The position numbers and the translations under genes were made by a program. From the NCBI RefSeq assembly GCF_003958635.1, contig NZ_RSEK01000016.1, forward strand, positions 1-32,874: a stretch of 32,874 bases of DNA, given 5' to 3'. The notes under the pieces were generated by a model. It was given only the letters and a program-made list of their open reading frames with translations. It did not search any database and was not told the DNA's origin. Within the stretch, counting starts at the first letter, position 1. The number at the start of each line of letters is the position of its first letter. This document shows positions 1 through 6,092 of the stretch, one piece after another. Source of the stretch: Altericroceibacterium xinjiangense. GTDB taxonomy: Bacteria; Pseudomonadota; Alphaproteobacteria; Sphingomonadales; Sphingomonadaceae.

Positions 1-149
1 TCACAGCGCCTCCTTGCGCCGCCTGTGAATCAAATCTGCGCTGCTTTGGGAATCCCTTTAATGGGTCCTGAGCCTAGGAAGACCGATCCATGCTGGCCTC
101 CTTCACCAGCCAACATGGTGAATCAGAAAGTCTGCCCGTTGGGAATCCC
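1..149 (-). mobile_element. Two tandem terminal segments of an unidentified insertion sequence
   Basis: Two 31-base segments at 26-56 and 119-149 share the same layout: a TGAATCA-type start, a diverged middle containing TCTGC, and an identical TTGGGAATCCC end. Read on the minus strand, each begins GGGATTCCC and is followed by TGATTCA at the same distance, like one IS end present twice in the same orientation. A minus-strand ATG near 92 preceded by GGAGG opens only five codons before a stop, so no transposase survives here. The second copy runs off the left edge. This looks like a residue of IS insertions or deletions next to the toxin remnant. The family is not identified. Confidence 0.35.
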
Positions 150-177
150 TCGCGATTCAGATCGGGCGAAATCTGCT

Positions 178-561
178 CTAATCAACAACTTGCCGAAGGA
201 CATGCGCCGCTCCATAAAAGCGCAGAGAGTATTCAAGCTTCCGTGATCCTTCACTATCCGGATACGACGAAACTCCTATCATCCAGTCCTCTCCGAGGAT
301 CACCATTTCCAAAGGAACGAGGGCACTCATAAATATTGCAGAATGTAGATCGTGACGCTCAATATCAAAAAACTTCAGGTCACCTTGGTATTCTTCAACC
401 CCCAAACGAATGCTCTGACCATTCTTTGACGCAAAATGAGCTACGCGCTTTAGCCATGTTCCATAATGTGGCAGCTCCGGAAACACCTGAATCCTTTCCG
501 CTGGATTAGATACTCGCTCTCGAAGTTTTCTCGCTTCATCTTCTGATACTACTTGGATCAT
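178..561 (-). CDS. Putative immunity protein of a polymorphic toxin (127 aa)
   Basis: I do not recognise a named family. The protein is small, acidic and soluble, with no signal peptide or membrane segment. Its ATG overlaps the TGA of the upstream gene by four bases (ATGA), the arrangement expected of a toxin C-terminus followed by its immunity gene. Base composition is visibly less GC-rich than the defence island, as is common for horizontally exchanged immunity genes. The likely role, inferred only from size, overlap and neighbour, is to bind and neutralise the toxin domain encoded by 558-887. That toxin is now truncated, so this may be an orphan immunity gene, a state often kept for protection against sister cells. 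A lone unrelated small gene is the main alternative. Confidence 0.5.
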   Translation of the reverse strand: MIQVVSEDEARKLRERVSNPAERIQVFPELPHYGTWLKRVAHFASKNGQSIRLGVEEYQGDLKFFDIERHDLHSAIFMSALVPLEMVILGEDWMIGVSSYPDSEGSRKLEYSLRFYGAAHVLRQVVD

Positions 562-887
562 TGGTCATGGTAGCGGACTGATCCGTCCTTTCTTGTTACA
601 GGCATTCCACCTTCGACGCGGGGTGTGGCGGCATGACTATGCGGTTGTGCATCATGTGCTTGCCTTCCGTCGGGATGAGGTCCGTGTCGAGAGATCACTA
701 CCGGATTTCCTCGGCTGTCCTGGGTCATCTGTTGGCGCTCTGCCTTCGGCATAGGCCTTCCTCCCGGCGCCTTTACATCCGACCTTGATCGCGAAGTTGG
801 GACTCCGGCATCGCGTAACGCGGCTCGATCGGCAGCAAGGAATTGAACACTCGGTATAACTCGCTTGTACGATCGAAAAATGTACAT
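558..887 (-). pseudogene. C-terminal remnant of an Rhs/polymorphic toxin
   Basis: The 109-codon frame contains RDAGVPTSRSRSD, which resembles the start of variable tips of Rhs-type toxins (the RDAGIP-type motif). It then runs through a His-rich, Asp-rich end with RHGPHPDG and HSHAATP before stopping inside the next gene's start codon. The conserved Rhs core that should precede the tip is absent. Upstream of about 843 the sequence instead matches another toxin tip on the opposite strand, so the frame before roughly residue 16 is probably not native. The His/Asp pattern hints at a metal-dependent nuclease, but that is a guess. I read this as a displaced toxin tip, non-functional without its delivery core. 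Confidence 0.5.
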
Positions 888-1060
888 GTGGTAAAATTTT
901 CTGCGAATAGAGAAAACTCACAGATTAAAACAGATGCTCCAGAAAATGGGATTGGTTCGGGAACGACGACTATAAGCAACTCTAAACAGCCACCACTAAG
1001 TGACGGGACGCGGAACACGATCGGTTCGCTTGTCGCTCACGAAGTGCTTGGGCACGCATA
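819..1060 (+). pseudogene. Metallopeptidase-like toxin tip, 5' fragment (split by an IS)
   Basis: The frame is open from 819 just after a stop at 816. It carries an N-R-Y-N stretch, a Ser/Asn/Gly-rich linker and then VAHEVLGHAY, ending at the IS boundary. HEVLGH has the H-E-x-x-G-H form of zinc-binding motif, the spacing known from M49 peptidases. His-Glu motifs followed by AYD are common in Rhs-associated peptidase toxins. Removing 1061-2380 plus one TA copy rejoins the frame exactly with 2383-2587, giving HEVLGHAYDADTG. No start codon or Rhs core is present, so even before the IS arrived this was probably a detached toxin tip. The IS interruption makes it inactive. Confidence 0.6.
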
Positions 1061-2380
1061 TGGACGGTTCGAAAAACCCTCGCGTTTTCTGTCCTGAGGT
1101 GATTCAGTGCCTCTCTCGAAGAGGAGGCGCGGAAATGGCAGGGCAGCCCGGGTTCTTTGATCTTTCGGACCGGTACGAGGCACTGAGCGCGGCGGGCGAT
1201 CCGCTGGAGCGGTTGTCTTCGGTGGTGGATTTCGAGGTGTTCCGGGGACCGCTGATCGCCGCACTGCGGCGGGGACCTCGGGGCAAGGGCGGAAGGCCGC
1301 CCTATGACCCGGTGCTCATGTTCAAAATACTGGTGCTCCAGGCCCTCTACTCCTTGTCGGATGAAGCAACCGAGTTCCAGATCCGGGACCGCCTCTCGTT
1401 CCAGCGTTTCTTGGGGCTCGGGCTCGAGGGCACGGTGCCGGATGCGACTACGGTGTGGCTGTTTCGCGAGCAGCTGGTGAAGGCCAAAGCGATCGACAAG
1501 CTCTTCGCCCGCTTCGATGCGGCGCTGAAGGACCGGGGCTATCTCGCGATGGGCGGGCAGATCATCGACGCGACCGTCGTACCGGCGCCGAAGCAGCGCA
1601 ATACCGAGGAAGAGAAGGCGGCGATCAAGCAAGGCCGCACTCCCGAGAGCTGGAAGGACAAGCCGGCCAAAGCGCGCCAGAAGGACCGGGATGCCCGCTG
1701 GACAGTCAAGTACTCCAAGGCGAAGGTGAAGGAGGGCGCCAATCCCAGGGCGTTTAAGCCGGTCGACCTTGCGATCCCGATGTTCGGTTACAAGAACCAT
1801 GTAGGCATCGACCGGGCACACGGCCTGATCCGCACCTGGGATGCGAGCGCGGCGAATGCGCATGACGGCGCGCGCCTGTCAGTGCTGGTGAGCCGGGAGA
1901 ACACCGCCTCGGGCGTGTGGGCCGATACCGCTTATCGCTCGAAGAAGAACGAGGCGTTCCTGGCCAAGGGGCTGTTCACCAGCCACATCCACCAGAAGAA
2001 ACCGCCGAAGAGGCCAATGCCCGAGCGGATCGCGAGAGCCAACGCCAAACGCTCGGTCGTACGCTCTGCGGTCGAGCACGTGTTCGCCGGGCAGAAGCAC
2101 CGCATGGGCTTGTTCATCCGCACCATCGGCATTGACCGTGCCCGGATAAAGATCGGAATGGCGAACCTTGCCTACAACTTCCAGCGTCTCGTCTGGCTTG
2201 AGAGGAAAAGTGCGCCCGCTTGAGGGGCAAAGTGCGCCCGGCCCGGCCGGAAACGGCCAAAAATCGGGCAACACAGAAGCAAAATTGATCCCGCTATTGC
2301 AGGGAAGCGCCGCAATCGCCGCCCCTCCAGGCCTGCGCGCGCTCACCACGGCGGAAACGACGGGTTCTTCGAGGTGTCCA
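1061..2380 (+). mobile_element. IS5-family insertion sequence inserted in the toxin gene
   Basis: The element has imperfect terminal inverted repeats. The left end starts TGGACGGTTCGAAAAACCC and the complement of the right end starts TGGACACCTCGAAGAACCC. It is flanked by a TA duplication (1059-1060 and 2381-2382). The surrounding CATATG context is palindromic, so the ends could shift by a base or two. Total length is about 1.32 kb with one transposase gene, normal for the IS5 family. Excising it with one TA restores an uninterrupted reading frame across the insertion site, which strongly supports the boundaries and implies a recent, clean insertion. Confidence 0.8.
1135..2223 (+). CDS. IS5-family transposase (362 aa)
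   Basis: This is a DDE transposase that catalyses cut-and-paste movement of its element. The N-terminal part has the IS5 pattern (DFEVFRGPL, then GGRPPYDPVLMFKILVLQ). The catalytic triad is seen as IIDATVV (D145), VWADTAYRS (D264) and AVEHVFAGQKHRMG (E314). The C-terminus keeps the usual NLAYNFQRL ending. I chose ATG 1135 because GAGGAGG at 1121-1127 lies seven bases upstream and the residues before it are not family-like; the frame is open further back to 1000. The gene is complete with no frameshift, so the element could still be active. Confidence 0.85.
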   Translation: MAGQPGFFDLSDRYEALSAAGDPLERLSSVVDFEVFRGPLIAALRRGPRGKGGRPPYDPVLMFKILVLQALYSLSDEATEFQIRDRLSFQRFLGLGLEGTVPDATTVWLFREQLVKAKAIDKLFARFDAALKDRGYLAMGGQIIDATVVPAPKQRNTEEEKAAIKQGRTPESWKDKPAKARQKDRDARWTVKYSKAKVKEGANPRAFKPVDLAIPMFGYKNHVGIDRAHGLIRTWDASAANAHDGARLSVLVSRENTASGVWADTAYRSKKNEAFLAKGLFTSHIHQKKPPKRPMPERIARANAKRSVVRSAVEHVFAGQKHRMGLFIRTIGIDRARIKIGMANLAYNFQRLVWLERKSAPA

Positions 2381-2587
2381 TATGACGCAGACACCGGCAC
2401 AACCGATCGTTCGATAGACCCGAAAACGGGCACTTCAAACCATGAACTCGAAGCCTCCCGGATCGAAAACGAATACCGCGATGCTGTGGGCCTTGATCTT
2501 CGAACAGAATATGGGGGGGTACCTCTCTCCCGAATTGGAGAATATCCTATGAATACTGGCTTGATCGACTACGGCCCCGCTCGATGA
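2381..2587 (+). pseudogene. Metallopeptidase-like toxin tip, 3' fragment
   Basis: This is the second half of the split toxin. The frame reads YDADTGTTDRSIDPK, then SRIENEYRDAVGL and RTEYGG, ending LIDYGPAR and a TGA. The Glu-rich helix (ELEASRIENEYR) after the HEVLGHAYD motif is where a gluzincin-type peptidase would carry its third metal ligand; which Glu serves is inferred, not shown. The stop overlaps the ATG of the downstream lipoprotein gene (ATGA), the usual toxin-immunity coupling. Without the 5' half this segment is not expressed as a working protein. Confidence 0.6.
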
Positions 2588-3015
2588 AGCCGGATACTTT
2601 GGGATCAGCTAAGTCTAGCCGAAAACAGTCATTCATTGTAATCCTTGCCGCCTTGATGTTGTCATCTTGTATGTCAGAATCAAAGTTGGAACTAGGAGAC
2701 GAATGCGATGAATTTCCAACTAATCTATCGGAGGCAACCAACACTGGCGTAAATCTCAGCTCCGCATCTAGAGAGGACTTTCTGCGAGAAGCTATCAAGA
2801 GGATAGAGGTGTGCTACGGCGACGCTACATACGCACAAGACGACTTCGAACAATCTCTTCAGCGAATATCGATGGGTAGTGATGGGTACTATTATATATT
2901 TTTTACGTTCGTTAGCATTGAGGACGAATGGCTAGTCTTTAGAGTGGGCCAAAATGGAGAGATCGAATCCGCCTTCACTTACAGCCCTCTCTCGCGATTT
3001 GCCGTTCCTAGCTAG
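2584..3015 (+). CDS. Putative lipoprotein immunity protein (143 aa)
   Basis: The N-terminus is a type II signal peptide: a basic stretch ending SSRKQS, a hydrophobic core FIVILAALML and a lipobox LSSC with Cys29 as the lipidated residue. The mature part of about 115 residues is acidic and unrecognised (for example DEWLVFRVGQNGEIESAF near the C-terminus). The ATG overlaps the stop codon of the split peptidase toxin, so I infer that it is the cognate immunity protein. A lipid anchor would place it in the periplasm, implying that the toxin acts there. The gene is intact although its toxin is broken. Composition is AT-richer than the rest of the window, a sign of separate origin. Its stop lies only 10 bases from the first IS6 end. 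Confidence 0.6.
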   Translation: MKPDTLGSAKSSRKQSFIVILAALMLSSCMSESKLELGDECDEFPTNLSEATNTGVNLSSASREDFLREAIKRIEVCYGDATYAQDDFEQSLQRISMGSDGYYYIFFTFVSIEDEWLVFRVGQNGEIESAFTYSPLSRFAVPS

Positions 3016-3025
3016 CTGTCTGGTT

Positions 3026-3249
3026 GGCACTGTCAGACCAAACGCACCTGATGGCGACTGGCCTCAGGGGGCACTGTCAGACGAAGTGCACCCAATGGTG
3101 ATCGGCCCGAAGGCAGGGTAGGGCAGGGGCATGCCCCGTCCGGGCATTGTCAGAGGCACTGCACCGGATGGCGACCAGGGGCACGGCAGGCACTGTCAGA
3201 GGCACTGCACCGGATAGCGACCTGCCGCCGAGCGGGGTAGGGCAGGTGC
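3026..3249 (+). repeat. Four stacked left ends of IS6-family elements
   Basis: Copies of the IS6-type terminal sequence GGCA(C/T)TGTCAGA followed by a GCAC-containing stretch start at 3026, 3070, 3143 and 3189, all in the same orientation. The second unit continues through the untranslated leader to ATGCCCCGTCC, the first codons of the same transposase, before being cut by the third end. The first and third units are cut earlier. Only the fourth is followed by a transposase frame. The matching end of the full copy at 23239 confirms that these are IS termini. The pattern fits successive insertions or adjacent deletions at one site. Confidence 0.8.
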
Positions 3250-3853
3250 ATGCCTCGCCCCCGCAAACCAGCTAATCCGTTCCGGTATTTCCACTCCTCG
3301 CCTGAGGTCATCCGCCTGGTCGTGATGATGTATATCCGGTTTCCGCTCTCGTTGCGGAACGTGGAAGATCTCCTGTTCGAGCGCGGGATCGACATCTCAC
3401 ATGAGACGGTGCGCTTCTGGTGGAACCGCTTCGGGCCCGTGTTTGCGGCGGACATCCGCCGGCAGCGGATCTCGCGCATGCGCGGCTTTCGTTATTGGAA
3501 GTGGCACCTGGACGAAATGTACGTTCGGGTGAATGGCGAGATGGTCTACTTGTGGCGCGCCGTGGATCACGAGGGCGAGGTCCTCGAAAGCTACGTCACG
3601 AGAACCAGGGACAAAGCGGCTGCCCTGCGGTTCATGCGCAAGACGTTGAAGCGGCACGGCAAGGTGGAAGCGATCACGACCGACGGCCTGCGTTCCTACG
3701 GAGCCGCACTGAAAGAACTCGGATGCGAGCAGAAGCAGGAGACCGGCCGCTGGGCCAACAACCGCGTCGAGAACTCGCACCTGCCGTTTCGACGACGAGA
3801 ACGAGCGATGCTCCGGTTCAGACAGATGAAGTCGCTCCAGAAGTTCGCTTCAT
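3189..3853 (+). mobile_element. IS6-family element, 3'-truncated copy
   Basis: The left terminal repeat at 3189 and the leader leading to ATG 3250 match the complete copy at 23239-24077. The copy is cut after 3853 by an IS5-family element. Sequence beyond that element (5064 onward) does not continue the IS6, so the right end is gone and a deletion accompanied or followed the insertion. It has the same orientation as the copy on the right of the defence island. Confidence 0.75.
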
Positions 3854-3855
3854 GA
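3250..3855 (+). pseudogene. Truncated IS6-family transposase (201 of about 238 codons)
   Basis: This is near-identical in translation to the intact transposase at 23297-24013 up to LQKFAS, where the inserted element supplies a TGA. It keeps the DDE residues (HLDEMYV, TTDGLRSY, NRVENSHLPF) but lacks the last 38 or so residues, including the helix around RHLVDRQTYK. It may make a product but is most likely inactive. Start ATG 3250 sits in the same context as in the intact copy (MPRPRKPANPFRYF). Confidence 0.75.
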
Positions 3856-5063
3856 GACCTGTGCGCGGGTGGGTATAGACAGGCGCACTGATTGCTGATT
3901 CCATGTGCTTTCCTCAGAGGGAGAGCATCTGGTGGCGCATCGTTCGATTGGTCAGGAGCGGTTCGGTTTTGCTGGAGGTGCCCGGTCGGCTGGATCGTCG
4001 CTGGATGAACTCGATAGCCTGATCGACTGGGCTCCTGTCGCCGCTCTTCTGGATCCCCTCTATTCAGCGGCCAAGGGGGAGCCTGCCTGGCCTCCGCTGC
4101 CCATGTTCAAGGCGCTCTTGCTCTCGATCTGGTACGATCTGTCGGACGTCAAGCTAGCCGAGGCGCTTGATGACCGCGCCTCGTTTCGGCGGTTTTGCGG
4201 CTTCTCCAGTACGGAGGAGACACCGGAGCGCACCGCGTTCGTGCGCTTTCGCAGGCTGCTGGTCGCGCGCGGCCTCGACGTTAGCCTGTTCGAGGCGGTC
4301 ACAGCCCAGCTCAAGGCCAAAGCGATCAAGGTGAAGACCGGCACCCTTGTCGATGCGACGATCATCACCTCTGCCAGCAAGGAGGACGGCGATGGCCGCT
4401 GGGTAAAGCACAAGGGCAAGAAAGCCGTTCACGGCTTCAAGGCCCACGTCGGCGCGGATGCGGACACAGCGCTGGTCGAGAAGATCTCGGTCACCCCGGC
4501 CAATGTGAACGATGGCAGGGCCGGACCCGAAGCTCTGCCCGATGATCCCGGCGAGGTCTTCGCCGACAGCGCCTATCGCGGATCGCACTTCGGCAGCGCG
4601 ATCCTCGCCAAAGGAGGTGTACCGAGGATTGTCACTACAAGCGTATGGGCCCGCAGCGAAAGAGAAGCGCAGGCTCGGCTCAATGCATGGAACCAGCCAA
4701 TCCACCGCGTTCGCGGCCGGATCGAGAAGATCTTCGGCACCTGGAAACGCAGCTACGGCCTGCGCCGGATGCGATGGCGAGGTCTCGCCAAAGCCACCGC
4801 CCAGGTCCATCTCACCGCGATCGCTTATAACCTGAAGCGTGCCCTCAACATTCTCGCGGTCCAAAGAGCCTGAGGTGAGAATCCGGGGAGGGCCCGTGAT
4901 GTCCGGATACGATCCGGAGCTTCCGTTTCAACCGGATCGGCTGCTCCAGGCCGCCGTCTTGTCGCGATTTCCCGAACCGATGGGCGGCTCACCCGGTTCG
5001 AGCTTGCTCAAGTGGCCCAAACATTCAAAATCAGCCGCTTAGTCCCACCCGCGCACAGGTCTC
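3854..5063 (+). mobile_element. IS5-family insertion sequence (1.2 kb) inside the IS6 copy
   Basis: The ends carry a perfect 20-base inverted repeat beginning GAGACCTGTGCGCGG at 3854, with its complement ending at 5063. The repeat can be extended two or three bases outward because both flanks read CAT/ATG. One complete transposase gene lies inside, with about 190 bases of non-coding tail. Left and right flanks are not the two halves of the IS6 transposase, so this insertion is associated with loss of the adjoining sequence. Confidence 0.8.
3932..4873 (+). CDS. IS5-family transposase (313 aa)
   Basis: This is a DDE transposase of the compact IS5 type. Visible landmarks are MFKALLLSIWYDLSDVKLAE and FCGFS in the N-terminal half. 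The catalytic signatures are TLVDATIIT (D141), VFADSAYRG (D212) and GRIEKIFGTWKRSYG (E265), followed by the C-terminal LTAIAYNLKR motif. I take the GTG at 3932 (VAHRSIGQERFGF) as the start because an AGAGGGAGAG purine tract at 3916-3925 sits at a suitable distance; the frame is also open from a GTG at 3905. No defects were seen, so the element is probably competent. Confidence 0.8.
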   Translation: MAHRSIGQERFGFAGGARSAGSSLDELDSLIDWAPVAALLDPLYSAAKGEPAWPPLPMFKALLLSIWYDLSDVKLAEALDDRASFRRFCGFSSTEETPERTAFVRFRRLLVARGLDVSLFEAVTAQLKAKAIKVKTGTLVDATIITSASKEDGDGRWVKHKGKKAVHGFKAHVGADADTALVEKISVTPANVNDGRAGPEALPDDPGEVFADSAYRGSHFGSAILAKGGVPRIVTTSVWARSEREAQARLNAWNQPIHRVRGRIEKIFGTWKRSYGLRRMRWRGLAKATAQVHLTAIAYNLKRALNILAVQRA

Positions 5064-5392
5064 ATGTCAGCACCCGTGTCATGGATCTCTGGTTCTCGGA
5101 CGACGTGCGCCCCGGACGCAACGATCGGTGGGTCAACGTGATCGCCGGGCACCGGGGCATCAGAGCTTAAGAGAGTTCTAACAGGTGCCGCTCCGATCCC
5201 GATCGGAAATCCTAAGCGGCGCTGATCTCATTCCCGCCGCTCGCGCTCAGATCTGCCGCACGGCTACTTGAAGTCAGCTCAGCCACAGAAGAGCTTAATC
5301 GACTGCTACAATCCGGGTTTCCCCGGGGTTCTCGCTCCTACACTTATGGTCCATACCCGTTGCGCGATTCTTAATCGCAACAGGGGAAATCC
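5064..5392. other. Intergenic remnant between the IS and the exported-protein gene
   Basis: No complete gene. Directly after the IS end, a plus-strand frame reads STRVMDLWFSDDVRPGRN and on to GHRGIRA with a stop at 5168-5170. This looks like the tail of a real protein whose beginning was lost when the IS elements landed, but I cannot name it. The remaining bases before 5359 show only short palindromes such as CCGATCCCGATCGG, with no convincing sigma-70 promoter. Confidence 0.4.
5359..5381 (+). promoter_or_regulatory. Inverted repeat next to the ribosome binding site of the 5393 gene
   Basis: GTTGC, two spare bases, GATT, a three-base centre, then AATCGCAAC form a nine-pair inverted repeat. 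It ends one base before the AGGGGAAA ribosome binding site (5382-5389) and 11 bases before the ATG. It could be a repressor site or an RNA hairpin that modulates translation. Nothing shows which, or that it is functional. Confidence 0.3.
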
Positions 5393-6013
5393 ATGAAAGC
5401 TCGCATGTTCGAGGCCATCGCCGCCGCCGCCTTCATTATCGCTGCCGGCCCGGCAATTGCTCAGGTTGCGGCAGTACCGGCCCCAGCTCCTATCACGGCT
5501 CCAGTCACGTCGAACGCGGTCCTGCGTGCGGGTGCTCCGGTGACCCTGCGCTTCCTGGAAGAAGTCACGACGAAGAAGAAGCGCGCCCGCGTAGGACAGC
5601 GTGTCAACATGGAAGTCGCATCTCCGGTTGAAGTGAACGGCGTCGTTGTCGTCCCCGCCGGCACTCCGGCGTGGGCTGAGGTGACCAGCGTTCGCAACAA
5701 GGGGATGTGGGGGAAGTCTGGACACTTGGAGGCGCGCGCACTCCATCTGCGTGTCAACGGTCGTCAGATCCGGGTAGCCGGTACGTTCGACGACAAGGGT
5801 GTTACCGGGACCGGCGGCGTCGTTGCCTCGATCGCGCTGGTGCCCTTGGCAGGTTTCTTCGTGACCGGAACGAGCGCGGTGTTCCCGGCAGGCGGGGAGG
5901 TTGCAGCTTCCCTTGACGAGGATGTCGAGTTGGCAATCGCCGATGCGAAGCCCGCGCCGCTTCAGGTGCAGCCAAATGCTCAACCTGTGCTCACGGCTGC
6001 TACGGCGCAGTAA
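5393..6013 (+). CDS. Exported beta-rich protein of unknown function (206 aa)
   Basis: A cleavable signal peptide is clear: MKARMFEAIAAAAFIIAAG ending in the AIA-Q type I site near residue 24. The mature part starts with an Ala/Pro-rich linker. A Val/Gly-rich domain follows, with FLEEVTTKKKRARVGQRVNM and VNGVVVVPAGTPAWAEV, which reads as a beta-sandwich or barrel-like fold. A glycine-rich hydrophobic stretch near residues 140-165 (GTGGVVASIALVPLAGFFV) could insert in or lie on a membrane. I do not recognise a named family. Periplasmic location is inferred from the signal. The start ATG 5393 has AGGGGAAA six bases upstream. The gene sits between the left IS cluster and the defence genes in the same direction, with a hairpin after it, and may be a passenger rather than part of the defence systems. 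Confidence 0.75.
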   Translation: MKARMFEAIAAAAFIIAAGPAIAQVAAVPAPAPITAPVTSNAVLRAGAPVTLRFLEEVTTKKKRARVGQRVNMEVASPVEVNGVVVVPAGTPAWAEVTSVRNKGMWGKSGHLEARALHLRVNGRQIRVAGTFDDKGVTGTGGVVASIALVPLAGFFVTGTSAVFPAGGEVAASLDEDVELAIADAKPAPLQVQPNAQPVLTAATAQ

Positions 6014-6030
6014 TCTTCTGCTGATGAAAA

Positions 6031-6054
6031 GGGCGCTCGCGTAATCGAGCGTCC
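6031..6054 (+). terminator. Hairpin after the exported-protein gene
   Basis: A nine-pair stem (GGGCGCTCG with CGAGCGTCC, one G-U pair) with a six-base loop lies 18 bases after the stop codon. A T5 run appears only 17 bases beyond the stem, so it is a weak or atypical intrinsic terminator. It would partly separate the exported-protein gene from druH. Confidence 0.4.
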
Positions 6055-6080
6055 AAACGCGCCGTGACAGTTTTTGAGTT

Positions 6081-6090
6081 GGGGGGGGGG
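6081..6090 (+). promoter_or_regulatory. G10 homopolymer in the druH ribosome-binding region
   Basis: Ten consecutive Gs occupy 6081-6090, followed by CG and the druH ATG at 6093. The tract replaces a normal Shine-Dalgarno sequence and could itself pair with the CCUCC of 16S rRNA. A tract of this length is prone to slipped-strand length changes. Length change would alter binding-site spacing. It would also bring the TTG at 6079 (TTG-G-run) into frame with druH at lengths of 8 or 11, whereas it is out of frame at 10. Phase-variable expression is therefore possible but unproven. Confidence 0.5.
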
Positions 6091-6092
6091 CG

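Noticed and set aside
982-1863. Long minus-strand open frame of 293 codons across the first IS
   Set aside because: It lies antisense to a complete DDE transposase with all motifs and has an Arg/His-rich composition typical of a codon-bias shadow.
3016-3249. Possible CRISPR-like repeats (similar units about 44-73 bases apart)
   Set aside because: The spacing is irregular, the units are diverged, and the matching end of a complete IS6 copy at 23239 explains them as transposon ends.
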